Counted from the first letter of the stretch, positions 46,324 to 58,099 are shown. The stretch is DNA of 64,000 bases from Linanthus parryae (GCA_023055425.1 JALGPY010000002.1:48011321-48075320); one strand, 5' to 3'. Notes: generated from the sequence alone by a model not told the origin. Program-made: numbers and translations.

Positions 46324-46424
46324 TACGTGTGTGTGTGTGTGTGTGTACACCCCCGGACGAGCACCTGAAGCCCTCTTCTTAGGTTGATTCTATAGATCGA
46401 CATTACCGAACAAAGGAAAGTATA

Positions 46425-46880
46425 CAGGTACTGCTAATGTATATCCTCAAGTTTGCCTCCTTTCAAGTTACCAACACTTTTGTTTCCTATGTAGATCTTA
46501 CAAGCCTTTTGGTTTTTATAATTTTATGTTCATTTGCTCCTTATGTCATTTGGGTACCATATTGCCTCAGATAAAAAATTGATTTATTTTAACTCTGTAG
46601 TCTGCAACTTATAGTTCTCATTCCTTCTCTTGTAGATAATAATTACTTCCTCTAAAAAAAACTCCATATCTTGTGATGCAACACAGAAATGCCCTTTAAA
46701 GGTCCCAAGAAATTGAATCTAATAACAAGATAGTAATAAGATAAACTGAAACGGGAATTGTAGAAACTCTAGGTTCTATTCCTTAAAAGATTTCAAATGA
46801 ACTACTTGATGCAGTTCGAAGCTACCCTGTTGATAGTGATCAATACTACAGTTTTCCTAATTATCAAAAAGACACTTGTA
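46425..46880. repeat. Direct repeat, copy 1 (partner 62,705-63,190)
   Basis: Shares long stretches with 62,705-63,190, such as CAGGTACTGCTAAT/TAGGTACTGCTAAT, TTCCTTCTCTTGTAGATAAT and AAACTGAAACGGGAATTGTA. The spacing is about 16.3 kb. Nature unknown; perhaps part of an LTR element or an older segmental duplication. Confidence 0.6.
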
Positions 46881-46929
46881 GGTTCTTTTACAAGTAATAA
46901 AAATTATATCAAACTCAAAAAAGAAGGAT

Positions 46930-47940
46930 TATAGATAAATTGAGAGGTCATGCACACACAACTTGCACAGCCAAAGAAACAAAGCTACTACAACAGCCTA
47001 TGCTAAGGAATCCATAAAATTTAACAACTGATCAATTGAACTAAGCGGTTCGTGGGACCACTCCAATAACACCTGCAAGATAAGTCCTTTAACATAAGCA
47101 CCGGACAAACAATCTCCATCAAAAGATTCTCTATTCCACACCCTCTATATGATCCATATAACGACCAAAGGAGCCAGCTTCCACGCCTTTTGCTCTCTCT
47201 ACCAACCTGAACACCAAGCAATCAGAAACTGTTTCACGCGCAACCCAACAAATGCCAAAAGACGAAGAGACCAAAACCGAGAAGGAACTCGCAGAAGGAC
47301 AATGAAGCAGAATGAGATTTAACTGATTCCAAACAATGCTTACACATATAGCACCAATTGACTTAAACCTAACGACACCTGATCATGTCACAAGCTGCAC
47401 ACCGTGCAAAAAAAGTAGACCCTGGAGGGAGCCCCTACATGCCAGATGGAGCAGGACCCCAAGAAGCATGTGCCCCACACAAAAGAGAACAGTAAGGCCG
47501 AACAGTGTACAAAGCGGTCGGCGTTAACCGCCACGCCATAGTATCAGGTCCCCTGGAGGGGTTCAACACTTGAAAGCTCATCAAGAAAAGTTCTTGGACC
47601 TCTCAATCACGCACATGTCGCCGAAACTTCACATCCCATGCCACACTCCATCTCCCCTCTCAGATGCTCCCTCCTAGAGTAGTACTCTGACTCACTAGGA
47701 CCTTAGGGCTCCTGAGCTATGCGATAGAGTGAAGGAAATTGACGAGAAATATAATCTTCCCCGCCTACGTACCGTCCCAAAATGAATGTGATTCCCTAAA
47801 CCAACCTTGAACCTCACGCTTGCCACGAACCGGTCCAACCATGCAGTTATCACCTTCCAAAACCACAACAATATGTGCCCAGAACCACATTGGAGCACCA
47901 GCCCCCAATATCATAACCAATTCTAGCGTCAACCACCTAT
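46930..47940 (-). pseudogene. 3' part of a LINE ORF2, minus strand
   Basis: In element sense: FKVGLGNHIHFWDG near 47,780-47,830, a spacer domain, then WKLAPLVVIWII and WNRESFDGDCLSGAYVKGLI near 47,080-47,180, as in the zf-RVT to C-terminal part of plant LINEs, with a stop near 46,990. Several frame changes. The plus-strand LINE at 47,970 is inserted next to or into it. Confidence 0.6.
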
Positions 47941-47952
47941 CTCCATAGACTT

Positions 47953-47969
47953 GATCTAGCTGGACTAAG
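47953..47969 (+). repeat. Left target-site duplication of the outer LINE
   Basis: GATCTAGCTGGACTAAG, matching GATCTAGCTCGACTTAG at 57,759-57,775 in 15 of 17 positions. The right copy follows the A-rich tail. Confidence 0.75.
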
Positions 47970-48211
47970 GACTTTGGAGCCGAAAAATGCTCTCTACTAC
48001 CTGAAAAAGGGTTTTCCGACGAGTTTTGCTTCGTTTGGACGCCGGTGCTAAATCCGGTCTCTCCTATATTTTTTTTCCTTCTTTCTTTGCTTTAATCTAT
48101 GGGATTACGTTCCTCCACTCTCTTATTTCGGTCTTCCTTTTTCGCTTGCTTCAAACAAACCCTTCTTTTTCCCCTTTCTTTCCCATTTTCTGGGTTCCCC
48201 TGTAGTTCTGC

Positions 48212-49355
48212 GTGATGACAGATCACGAAGAAATTACGCTTGAATTGGAGGATGATCCTTCAACGGTGGAAGAACTTAAAGGAGCTACAATTGTGGGGAA
48301 ATTGCTAGCTGTTAAACCTTACAGTCAAACTCTGATTCAAAATATGGCTCTTGGAATCTGGAATATCAAACCCTCAAAGTTAAAGGTGGAGAGTTTTGGT
48401 AGGAATAAATTCATCTTCTATTTCAAAGAAATCCCAAATTGCCAGAGAGTGAAAGACCAAACACCCTGGACATGCCATAATCATCTGATAGTTGTGAAGG
48501 AATGGAAACGAGGCACAAGATTGAGCGAGATTGATTTCTCCCACTCCCGTTTCTGGTCCAGATTCACAGACTTCCCCTGGAAAAGATGTTGCTGGAAAAT
48601 GCAAAGAAGCTGAAGACCTCATACTCCCTCCATACCTGAAATCCCAAGCGATAATGACGAGGAATTTGTGCCATAAACACAACCGGAGGTCTTGGTTCAA
48701 TTCGAAAATTTAACTAAAAACAGGGGTAAAAGAGTAATTGAAGAAGACAAGGGTTTAATTTCTTCAATGACACTGGGCCTGGCACATCCATATGGAGAAA
48801 ACCCAATCCTGATGCCCAACCAGCCAATTAACAAAGGCCTATGAAAAAGAAAGCCCATAATCCGTCGAAAAAAGCCAGATGGTTCAACGGTTGATCCAAA
48901 CCCGAATGAGGAGCCGATAAAAATATCAAACCCGAGCAACCCTACTGATATCGGTCTGGCAAGGGTTTTTGGACGCCTTGTTTCTCTAAAGCGCAGAAAT
49001 GATGAAGAATTGGGGGAGAGTCATGGGGGGAAGAGATGGAAAAAGGATGAAGCTATGGTTCAGTGCTTTCAAACAACACAACGGACGGCGACGTTGATGA
49101 CATCTGAGGACCACCAATATGCCCAGCTCGTTCACAAAGCTCAGAAGGAGAAATCAGAAATAGGAGGTGAAAGTGATGGAAAAGTATAAGGTTACTTTCA
49201 AACAAGTTGTTCAAGAGGTCTGCTTTAGTCCTTTAAATGCGGAAGAGGATAGTATCTATGCAAAATACATGGAGGAATTTGAAAACTTGATTGGGTTGGA
49301 AAATGAGAAAATGGTTGTGGTGGCTGACCTTAAACAGCCACAGGATCGATGTTAG
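48212..49355 (+). pseudogene. Outer LINE ORF1 (DUF4283-type nucleic-acid-binding protein), frameshifted
   Basis: The N-terminal part has the DUF4283 pattern of plant LINE ORF1: GATIVGKLLAVKPYS, then KLKVESFGRNKFIFYFKEI and ending HLIVVKEW (about residues 20-95). Frame changes occur near 48,570-48,660 and about 49,170. The later part is charged and repeats KKP/PNP text. I do not see the CCHC zinc knuckle often found after DUF4283. The final frame ends in KQPQDRC with TAG at 49,353-49,355, overlapping the ORF2 start. Confidence 0.65.
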
Positions 49356-50684
49356 TGGTCTCTTGGAACTGTCAGGGAGTAGGACGACCCCTGACAGTCC
49401 AGCGATTACGAGGGATTTGCGATGCCCATCGTCCAAGCTTGGTTTTCTTGATGGAAACCAAGAATAAAAGGCAAAAACTTCATGGTTTGCAGAGAAGGTT
49501 GAGATTCCCAAATGGTATTGTTGTGGTTCCGGAAGGCCTCTCAGGAGGTTTGGCATTGTGGTGGGTGCAAAGTCTAAATGTTCAGATTATGTTCAGTTCA
49601 AAAAATATGATTGCTATTGTGGTGGAAATGGAGAATGGAAATAAAGAGAATTGGCTCTTCATCTATGGCTATCCTAGAGTGAGGGATAGAAGAAAGCTAT
49701 GGCAAGAAGTGAGCCAGGCTATTCAGAATTGGGTAGGTTGTTGGGTTATTTGTGGAGACCTAAATGAGATAGCTCACCTAAACGATGTGCAAGGTGGTAC
49801 TTCAAACAGAGGATGGAGAATGGCTAGTTTTTCTCAACAAATTTCAGACTGGGGAGTGATGGAGCTGGAGGCAAAAGGGTTGAACTATACTTGGTTAAAC
49901 AATCGAGAAGAAGGAAATGTGAGGGAAAGATTTGATAGAGTTCTAGCTTCCCCTAATTGGAGACTAGACCATCCTAAAGCTACTCTAATTCATGAGGTGT
50001 TGCTTGGTTCTGACCATAGTCCCCTGATCCTTGATACTAACCCAGTGGGGAAGAAGAGACCATATAGATTTAAGGTTGAGATGAGGTGGTTTCAACTTTC
50101 AACACCCACAATTCCAATCTGTGGTAAAGGAAAGTCTGAAGGAAGGGGCTCAGTTATGTTCAAGCTTAACACTAGCCTAAACAATTGCAAAAGAGAGCTG
50201 AGCAAATGGAGTAAGAAAGAGTTTGGGAACTCCCAAGCTCAACTGTTGGCCATTCAACATATGCATTCTAGCATTGAGTTTGAAAACAAACAAAAAAGAG
50301 CTAAAGAAAGAGGTAAGTATAGAAATGGAAAGAGAAGAACAGTATTGGCTCCAAAGGTCTAGATTGGACTACTTTAAAGGGGGAGAACAAAATTCCAGAT
50401 TTTTCTTAGCCTCTACAGTTATGAGAAGGAACAGAAATGCTATTTTGAGGATCAAAGATGAAACAGATAACTGGTTGGAGGGAGAAGAGTAGATAAGATC
50501 TTTGTTCAGAAACTATTTCATTTCTTTATTTACTGCTCAAAATTGGGAAGACAATGGGACTGTACTTGAAGCTGTCCCTACCCTTGTGACCACCCAAATG
50601 AATAATCAGCTTTGCTCTTGTCCACGTAGCAAAGAGATAAGAACAGTTGTGTTCTCCCTTGGGCCAAGGAAAGCGGCAGGGGAA
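49349..50684 (+). pseudogene. Outer LINE ORF2, endonuclease part up to the insertion
   Basis: The ATG at 49,349 opens a 337-residue frame with the apurinic endonuclease signatures: SWNCQGVGRP at the start, FLMETK, CGDLNEI, RERFDRVLA and GSDHSPLIL. The frame changes near 50,240-50,350, then continues as YWLQRSRLDYFKGGEQNSRF with a stop at 50,490-50,492. It reaches LGPRKAAG at about 50,680, just before the conserved DGF of the reverse transcriptase. The endonuclease itself looks intact. The inner LINE begins here. Confidence 0.8.
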
Positions 50685-50689
50685 TTTTG

Positions 50690-50812
50690 ACAAATAACAG
50701 GACCGTTTCTCAGGTTTCTGATGCACGGATTTCGATACAGGATGGGGGAGCCTTAAAGAACCCAATACTACCATTGGCTGAGGCTGTTATACAGCCCAGC
50801 CAGTCGCAATGA
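50690..50812 (+). pseudogene. Inner LINE: C-terminal end of ORF1
   Basis: The frame NNRTVSQVSDARISIQDGG continues through NPILPLAEAVIQPSQSQ to TGA at 50,810-50,812, overlapping the ORF2 ATG by the sequence ATGA. The rest of ORF1 is absent, so the copy is 5'-truncated. Confidence 0.6.
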
Positions 50813-51562
50813 GTCTCTTAAGCTGGAACGTGCGGGGGCTTGGGAACCCCCGTAGCGTTATCTCTCTTTGCGACTTGATAAGGAGACAGAAGCCCAATAT
50901 AGTCTTCTTAATGGAGACAAAACAGTATGCAACGGAGATGGTTCGGATTCAAAACAGGTTGGGTTTTCGAAACGGTATCTTTTATGATTGTGAAAGACCG
51001 TAGAGGAGGCCCTGCTTTGATGTGAGATGAGGAGGTTAGTTTTGCTTTGGCAAAAATGTCGAAATACTATATTCATGGTTTCTTCACTATCCCTAGTGAA
51101 GGGAAGCATGGACACTTGACAGGTTTCTATGGTGATCTAGATAGAAGCCAACGTCACAACTCGTGGACTTTATTAGAGCGTTTGTGTCCTATTGTTCAAC
51201 TGTGGTACGTGATAGGCGATTTTAATGCCTTTTCGTCTGTCTGCGATAAGGAAGGAGGAAGATCAGTCTCTTTCAGTCAGATAGAGGATTTCAGTGGTGT
51301 TATAAACCGTCTACAGTTACGGGATCTCGGTTTTACCGGTGTTAGATACATGTGGAATAATAATCAGGGTGATGATCATGCTATTAGAGAGAGGCTTGAT
51401 AGGTGCCTCGTTACTGATGGATGGTCTGATGTGTTTTGTAGAGGCAAGGTGGATCACTTGATTGCAGAGGTCTCGGACCACGTTACAATTCTAGTGGCCC
51501 GGCCGTCAGGTATTCTTCGTAATGTGAAGGTTAACAGACGTTTTCTATTTGAAACTATGTAG
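50809..51562 (+). pseudogene. Inner LINE ORF2: endonuclease domain
   Basis: SLLSWNVRGLGNPRS opens the domain, followed by FLMETK, then after a frame change near 51,000-51,045 by LTGFYGDLDRSQRHNSWTLL, VIGDFNAFSS, IRERLDRCL and EVSDHVTILV. All the endonuclease landmarks are present, but the expected GSDH reads VSDH. A TAG at 51,560-51,562 interrupts the link to the RT. Confidence 0.8.
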
Positions 51563-53304
51563 TTACAGGACCAACGATGTTCCAACTTTGTGGAGGAGGA
51601 GTGGAGGACTACAGCCGAGCCTGTTCCTCGAAAAATGGGCCGCCTGGCCTCGGTTTTGACAGTTTGGAATAAAGAAGGCTTCGGAAATGTTAGAACTCAG
51701 CTTCGGGACCTAAGGAAAAGGCTGCAAACCTTAGCCGAGGGTGCCCAAACAGCAGCAGCCGTGTCAGAATCGAGAGTCATTCGTCAAAAGATCCTCCAAT
51801 TGTTACTTCGGGAGGAGGATGTGGAGACAGCGTTCAAGAGAAGTTTGGTTGAGAAAAGGAGACCAGATTTCCAAATTTTTTCACCGTAAGGCGTCTTTTT
51901 GGCGCAACAGGAATCGTATTGAAGGATTGGAAGATGATGAAGGGCTTTGGAGAACGGACAAATTTCAGGTCGTTTCTATTCTTGAAAGTTATTTTAAGAA
52001 TATTTTCACGCCTACTAATCCGTTACGTAGTCAGATGGAACCTATGTTAGTTGGAATTGAAGAACTAGTTTCTATGGAGCAGAGGGCTGAGCTTGAGCAG
52101 GCCTACACAATGCTTGAGGTACGGGCTGCCCTAGGCCAACTTGGGCCGGCAAAAGCCCCAGGAGTAGACGGCTTCCCGCTGCTTTTTTCCAAAAATCCTG
52201 GGGAATTGTGGGTACAGAAGTGGAGAATATGTGTCTTAGTATCCTTAACAACAATGGTGATATTTCAAAAATTAACCATACTTTGATTGCTCTTATTCCG
52301 AAAGTGAAACAGGTTAGAAGGCCAGCGGAACTTCGTCCGATCAGTCTATGTTCCACAATCTACAAAATAGTGACAAAAACAATGGCAAATCGGTTGAAAA
52401 AGATCTTAGATTCGATTATTGCAGAGAACCAGTCAGCCTTCGTTCCGGCCGTCTGATTTCTGATAATGTTCTTACAGCTTTTGAATTACTTCATTCCATG
52501 AAGAACCGAAAGAAGGGGAAGGTCGGTTATATGGCATTGAAAGCTGACATGAGTACAGCATATGATCGTGTTGAATGGGACTTTCTGAGAGCTGTGATGG
52601 AACGAATGGGGTTCGGGTTACGATGGATCAGTTTGGTCATGAACTGTATTTCGACAGCAACATACAGTATTATTCTCAATGGTGAAGTCCATGGTCATGT
52701 GGTCCCGGAGCGTGGACTTCGACAGGGTTGCCCTCTTTCACCCTATCTGTTTTTGCTTGTTTGCGAAACTTTATCTCGTAGCCTAACTAATGCGGTGCAG
52801 GAAGGAAAACTATCAGGACTCTCTGCGTCTCGCGGTGGTCCAATCATTTCTCACTTGTTTTTCGCTGACGATAGCTTGCTTTTCACAAAGGCTACCACTG
52901 AGGAGATCAATGTTCTTCGAAGTATTCTTGCCGATTATGAGCTTGTGTCTGGACAGGTCCTTAATTTACAGAAATCGTCAGTAGTTTTCTCTGATAATGT
53001 CCCTGACGATCTTCGGGTCTCCCTCAGCGCTTTATGTGGTGTTCAGATTGAAGTGCAGCATGATAATTATTTGGGTCTTCCTACTCAGATTGGTAGGAGT
53101 CGTAATGCAAGCTTTAGCCCAGTAGTCGAGAAAGTTTTCAATAAATTGAAAGGTTGGAAGGGCTCATTCCTCTCCACAGTGGGTAAGGAGGTCCTTATAA
53201 AGGCAGTTGTGCAAGCTATTCCCACTTATACGATGAGTTGTTTCTGCTTCCTGTTAAGATTTGCCATGATATTGAGAGAGTTATTCGCCAATTTTGGTGG
53301 GTGA
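51563..53304 (+). pseudogene. Inner LINE ORF2: reverse transcriptase domain
   Basis: Pieces in three frames: GPAKAPGVDGFPLLF near 52,150, then LIALIPKVKQVRRPAELRPI, ENQSAFVP, MALKADMSTAYDRVEW, LRQGCPLSPYLF and the catalytic HLFFADDSLLFTKA near 52,850-52,890. These are followed by GQVLNLQKSS, NYLGLPTQIGRSR and GWKGSFLSTVGKEVLIKAV. The catalytic aspartates are kept. Frame changes near 51,880, 52,200 and 52,440 make it a pseudogene. Confidence 0.85.
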
Positions 53305-54901
53305 TTGTCAGAAGCGGAAGATTCACTGGGTCGCGTGGGATAAACTGAAGAAACAAAAGGACGAAGGAGGAATTGGCTTTCGAGACTTTCAGGATTTCAA
53401 CAAAGCTATGCTAGCAAAGCATACTTGGCGTTTCATTCAAAATTTGAATTCGTTAGTAAGTCGTGTCTATAAAGCAAAATACTTTCGTAATTCTTCAATT
53501 ATTGATTTTGAGTTGAAAAAGAATTCCCAAGTTTCATATGCTTTTAAGAGCATTCTTGCGGGGGCGAGATTTGATTAAGAGGGGGTTAGTTTGGAAGATC
53601 AAGAATGGGACTGAAGTCAAAGTTTTCAGAGACAAATGGGTACTTAGACCTAACACCTACAGTGTCATCACTACTTGCCCGAGTGGCTTGGAAAACACAA
53701 AAGGTAGTGAACTGCTAGATGTAGAGGGTAACTGGGACGAGGTAAAGGTACGACAAGTGTTATGGCCGATTGACGTTGAAGCTGTGTTGGCTACTCCGAC
53801 CTTTCCTTCAACGGAAATGGATCAGTCGTATTGGGTGTTTTCGGACGACGGGAATTACTCCGTCAAGACGGGATATAAAGCAGCACGGTTGATGTCAGAC
53901 CCTCCGACTTCCTCATCGAGTGGTTCCTCCCCCGCGAGCTGGCTTAGCAACTTTTGGCGTATAAAAGTTCCAAAGAAACTGTTAACTCCGTGTTGGCGAC
54001 TCTAGCATTCTTCTTTGCGGTTGCAAATAAGCTTATTAATAGAGGGGTGAAAGTCTCGGCAACATGCAGCCTATGTGATGAAGAACGAGAATCTTTGGAA
54101 CATTTTTTCAATAGATGCACGCACTCGAAGCAGGTATGGAATCTTATTATGGGGGAAAGTTTTATAAATACCCAACAAGGTGGTGTTAAAGAGTGGATTG
54201 TTAACGTTTTTTCAAAAGAAAACTCGGAAATACGCGAGAAATTTGCTCTATCTATCTGGGCAATTTGGCGTAACCGTAATGAGAATATTTTTAATAATAA
54301 TGGTAAACCCCCGGAGAAAGTTGCTGAGGAAAGTTTGAACTTTTATATGTGGAGCAAGGAAACTAGACTTACTGGTAAATTGGAGGAACTTTCTACACCT
54401 GTGGAAGTGGGTTCTTCAAGATGGTCAGTCCCCCCTGCGAATGTTGTGAAGATCAATGTTGATGCGTCGTGGAGAGAGTATGGTGCAGCTTCAGGGCTTG
54501 GAGTGGTGATTCGTAATGATGAGGGGCTCTTTTTGGCAGTTAGACAGTCCAGAATTATTTGTCAGCGTTCGGCTCTGATGGCGGAAGTTTGCTCTGTTCG
54601 TGAGGGACTTCGACTTGGAGGTGAGCTGGGTTTCTCCAGGATCATCCTGGAAAATGATTGTCTCGGGTTGGTGCAAATCTTACGCAGAGGTCTTGATTCA
54701 ATCCAAAGGGAAGCAACCATTATATCGGATCTCTTCGAAGTGCTAATGGAATGCAAAATCTTATCGACGAAGTTTGAAGCTGTGGAGTATAGACACATTA
54801 ACAGGGAGGGGAACAAGCTGGCTCACCTTGTAGCTTCAAAAGCTATGGAGGACGACATTAGTTATTATGGTCAAACACCCTATTGGGCTAAGATGTATTG
54901 A
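53294..54901 (+). pseudogene. Inner LINE ORF2: connection, zf-RVT and RNase H
   Basis: After another frame change near 53,300 come KKQKDEGGIGFRDFQDFNKA and, from 53,538, the connection region with FSDDGNYSVKTGYKAARL. From 53,954 the zf-RVT zinc region reads CSLCDEERESLEHFFNRC. It is followed by RNase H with NVDASW, MAEVCSVREGL, ENDCL and YRHINREGNKLAHLVA, so all acidic catalytic positions and the histidine are seen. The stop is at 54,899-54,901. The last frame (315 residues) is open throughout, suggesting moderate age. Confidence 0.85.
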
Positions 54902-55028
54902 ACAATAATTTGTTGGGTCTGACTACCCATTAATTGAATCTTTTTCTTCCTCAAAAAAAAAAATAAAATAAAAAAATAAAAAAATAAAAAAAAAAATAAA
55001 AAAAAAAAAAAAAAATAAAAAAAAAAAA

Positions 55029-56044
55029 TTGGAACAGAACTCATGTGGCACTTATTTCAAAAGTAAGAACCCCTCAAACTCCAGTTGATTTTAGGCCTAT
55101 AAGCCTCTGCACTTTCAACTACAAAATTCTGGCTAAGTTAATGGCAAACAAGCTTATAGTTGTACTCCCCCAGGTGATAGATGTCTATCAAGCTGCCTTT
55201 GTGCCTTCAAAACTTATACAGGACAATGTGCTGATTGCACAAGAGATGTTCCACTATATTAAGCATAGAAAAAATGGGAAGCATGGCTGTTTGGCACTGA
55301 AATTAGACCTCTCAAAAGCGTATGACAAGGTTAATTGGTCTTTCTTGGAAGAAGTTATGAAGAAATTAGGTTTCAGTTCTACATGGATCCATTGGGTGAG
55401 CCAATGTGTTAGTACTGTGGAGACTTCTATCCTAATTAATGGCCACCCCACACAAAGTTTCAATCTTAAAAGGGGTCTCAGACAAGGAGACCCCTTATCC
55501 CCATACCTATTTGTAATGGTTGCGGATGTTTCTCAAGAATGCTTTCTAAAGCTCAAAGAGAAGGTGATCTAAAGGGTGTCAAAATAGGGAGAAATTGAAT
55601 TACTTTGACACATCTCATGTTTGCAGACGATTCAATCATCTTTCTACAAGTTGATGAAAAGGAGATAGCTATTTTTTTTTCAGATTATGGAGACATTTGA
55701 TGTGCAAAAAACTGAAGCTCTCTTCTCTCCAAACAAGCTAAAAGAGACTCTTCTTCAGAGATATGGTTTAAAGGAAATGAAGAATGAAGCCAAATATCTT
55801 GGTGTTCCTGCTCTTTGGGGTAAAACCAGGTCAGAAGCAACAAACTTTATTGTGGAGAGAGTACAAGACAAAATGCAAGGCTGGACATCTTTACTGTTAT
55901 CTCCAGGTGGAAAGGAAACCATGATCAAGGCTATTGCCCAGGTCATTCCAAACTATGTGATGCAGATCTTCAAACTCCGAAAGAAGCTCTGTGATAAGTT
56001 AAGCCAGTTAGTGAGGAAGTTTTGGTGGAGTGGAAACCTCAAGA
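55029..56044 (+). pseudogene. Outer LINE ORF2: reverse transcriptase after the insertion
   Basis: Resumes with HVALISKVRTPQTPVDFRPI, then QAAFVPSKLIQDN, LALKLDLSKAYDKVNW, LRQGDPLSPYLF and, after a frame change, LMFADDSIIF at about 55,614-55,640. It continues with EAKYLGVPALWGKTRSE and GWTSLLLSPGGKETMIKAIA. Both catalytic motif regions are present; stops occur near 55,570-55,680. Confidence 0.85.
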
Positions 56045-56088
56045 AAGCCAGTTAGTGAGGAAGTTTTGGTGGAGTGGAAACCTCAAGA
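56001..56088 (+). repeat. 44-bp exact tandem duplication inside the outer LINE
   Basis: The unit starting AAGCCAGTTAGTGAGGAAGT at 56,001 is repeated exactly at 56,045. The coding text for LVRKFWWSGNLKK is thereby doubled and, since 44 is not a multiple of three, the ORF2 frame is broken. Confidence 0.9.
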
Positions 56089-57648
56089 AGAACTCCATTC
56101 ACTGGGTTTCATGGGATATTTTGCAAAAATAGAAAGGTATGGGAGGTTTAGGGTTCAGAGATTTCCATACTTTCAACTTATCACTCTTAGCAAAGCAAGG
56201 GTGGATATTGTTGAGAAAGAAAGAGTCTCTATGTGCCAGGTTTCTGAAAAGTCTACATTATAGAGATGAGAGCTTTATGACAGCTAAGAAGGGGTCCTTT
56301 CCTAGCTGGTCTTGGGCCAGCTTAATTGAAGGAAGAAATATTACAGAAAAAAAATTGCAAATGGGTGGTGAATGATGGCCTTACAGTGAAGGTCAAGAAT
56401 TGTTTTAATTCCACAAATCAGAATTTGCTTGCAGAAATCCGAGAGAATCTAAATAATGTGAGCTTGCATCATTGGATAAACCCCCAAACAAGGAGCTGGA
56501 AGGTGAGTGCTATTAGAAACCAATTTCCAAAAAGGGCAGTTGATGAACTCCTGAAGGCAGGTATTGCACACTTCCCTAAAGAAGATGAGGTGGTGTGGCC
56601 ACACACAAAGAAAGGAGTGTTCACTGTTAAGACTGGCTATTGGGTGGCTAAACAAGATCAAGACAATGGCAAGAAAGGGGAAAGCTCTACTCAACTGTCT
56701 GAAAAGGAGTGGAAAAAGTTTTGGGCTTTGACAATTCCCCAAAGAGTGAAGCACTTTCACTGGAGGCTCTGGTATGATGCAGTGGCTACAAAAGAGGGTT
56801 TAGCCAAAAGGAATTGTTCTGCTTCAAATATTTGCCCCATTTGCAACAGTGAAGTGGAAACAGTTGTCCATCATTTGTTCGAATGTAGCTGGACTATTCC
56901 TATCTGGTTTGGTCTTGGGTGGATTATAGGGGATGGTTCAATCCCTAGAAACAACTATAGACAGTGGCTAAAAGCTTTGTTGGAAGCAGTTGAAGAAGGG
57001 AAGATCCCAGCTCATTTGATGGAGAAGCTCCTGTTAGGGGGTTGGTATGTTTGGAAAAGCAAAAATAAATTATGCTTTGAAGGTTTAAATCCAAACCCCC
57101 TTCAAGTTATCATTCAATGCAATCAGGATTTCAATGCTCTGAGTAAGGTCTGGGAATCTATAAAGAACAAAACCCAAGATCAGAGCTCTTTCAGAAGCCC
57201 AGTAGCTAGCAAGTGGATAGCTCCAAATCCAATGTCTCTTAAAGCCAACTGTGATGCCAGCTGAAAAATGGGTGAGAAGACTGCCACAATAGGATGGATC
57301 CTCAGAAATCATAGAGGGGAGGTGGTCTCTGGTCAATGCTTTTCTACTTATGCAAATTCAGCACCTATGGCTGAAGCTTTGGCAATTAGAGCTGCCTTAG
57401 CTGGGACAATGGATTAGGACCAAGAAATTGAAGTGGAGAGTGATTGCAAAGAGGTCATTGAAGCAATAAAGGAAGCAAAAGACCCTCCATGGGAAGCTAG
57501 TCAGGTTGTGGAGGACATTAGATCCTACCTAATGTTGGCTCACAGAAATGTTTTGTGGTGCCACATGTCTTGTAATAGAGTAGTGGACTGGGTAGTTAAA
57601 CATGGTAGAAATAAAGATTTGTGTTGGGAGTTGGGACTCGATGTTTAA
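56089..57648 (+). pseudogene. Outer LINE ORF2: connection, zf-RVT and RNase H
   Basis: Reads NSIHWVSWDILQK, MGGLGFRDFHTFNLSLLAKQ, then from 56,326 the long frame with KKGVFTVKTGYWVA, the zinc region CPICNSEVETVVHHLFEC, and RNase H with LKANCDAS, MAEALAIRAAL, VESDCKEVIEAI and HMSCNRVVDWVVK. Only two in-frame stops lie in the RNase H part (57,262-57,264, and near 57,416). Stop at 57,646-57,648, then a short UTR and A-rich tail. Confidence 0.85.
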
Positions 57649-57775
57649 TTCCCCACAAACTCTTAAGGTTTTGCTTGAGTTTGATTGTAATGGGTGCCCT
57701 CTTGTTTGAAATAGATTTTGGTTGGAACAAAAAAAAAAAAAATAAAAAAAAAAATAAAGATCTAGCTCGACTTAG

Positions 57776-58099
57776 AAACTAAGATCTCGTCAATATAATT
57801 AAGAAAATTAACCCAAAATAAGTGAAGCCTACAATTGGATTGAATAACACCCTTGTCTTATACTGAACACAAGAAACGGTACCAAATTTTCCTCCTCCAT
57901 AAAATCTAATTAAAGATTGGGAGATATCAAAACATTAAGCTGGACTTTGATTGACTGAGAATGCAAATAATCATCATATAATTCCCAAGTAGTGAAATTC
58001 GTAGTAAGGTTCATACCTCACCATTCAACCTGGATGAACAAGGTTTCACAATTCTTTAGTGGGGAAAGTACATGTGGTAAGATAACAGTATAATCAGAG
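57776..58099. other. Flank right of the outer LINE, no gene seen
   Basis: Begins after the target duplication. On the minus strand, TTGAATGGTGAGGTATG near 58,015-58,035 could be an exon-donor border of the gene whose promoter is at 58,338, but it is too short to support. Confidence 0.3.

Larger units (their letters stand above)
50685..55028 (+). mobile_element. Inner LINE, 5'-truncated, inserted in the outer LINE
   Basis: Begins inside the tail of its own ORF1, has an entire ORF2 order (endonuclease, RT, zf-RVT, RNase H), a short 3' UTR and an A-rich tail with interspersed T (about 54,953-55,028). About 120 bp of the outer RT are missing at the junction, and I find no convincing target duplication. 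The inner sequence is clearly a different subfamily from the outer LINE (different endonuclease and RNase H wording). Confidence 0.85.
47970..57758 (+). mobile_element. Nearly full-length L1-type LINE (outer), interrupted by a second LINE
   Basis: Bounded by 17-bp target duplications and ending in an A-rich tail (about 57,729-57,757). Order: 5' UTR 47,970-48,211, ORF1 48,212-49,355, ORF2 endonuclease from 49,349, a break at about 50,685 where another LINE is inserted, then reverse transcriptase, zf-RVT and RNase H from 55,029 to 57,648. Without the insertion the element would be about 5.4 kb, normal for plant L1. Several stops, frame changes and a 44-bp tandem duplication make it non-autonomous. 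Confidence 0.85.

Noticed and set aside
54953..55028. A/T-rich tract as an assembly gap or terminator
   Set aside because: It follows the RNase H stop codon and short UTR of the inner LINE and is its A-rich tail.
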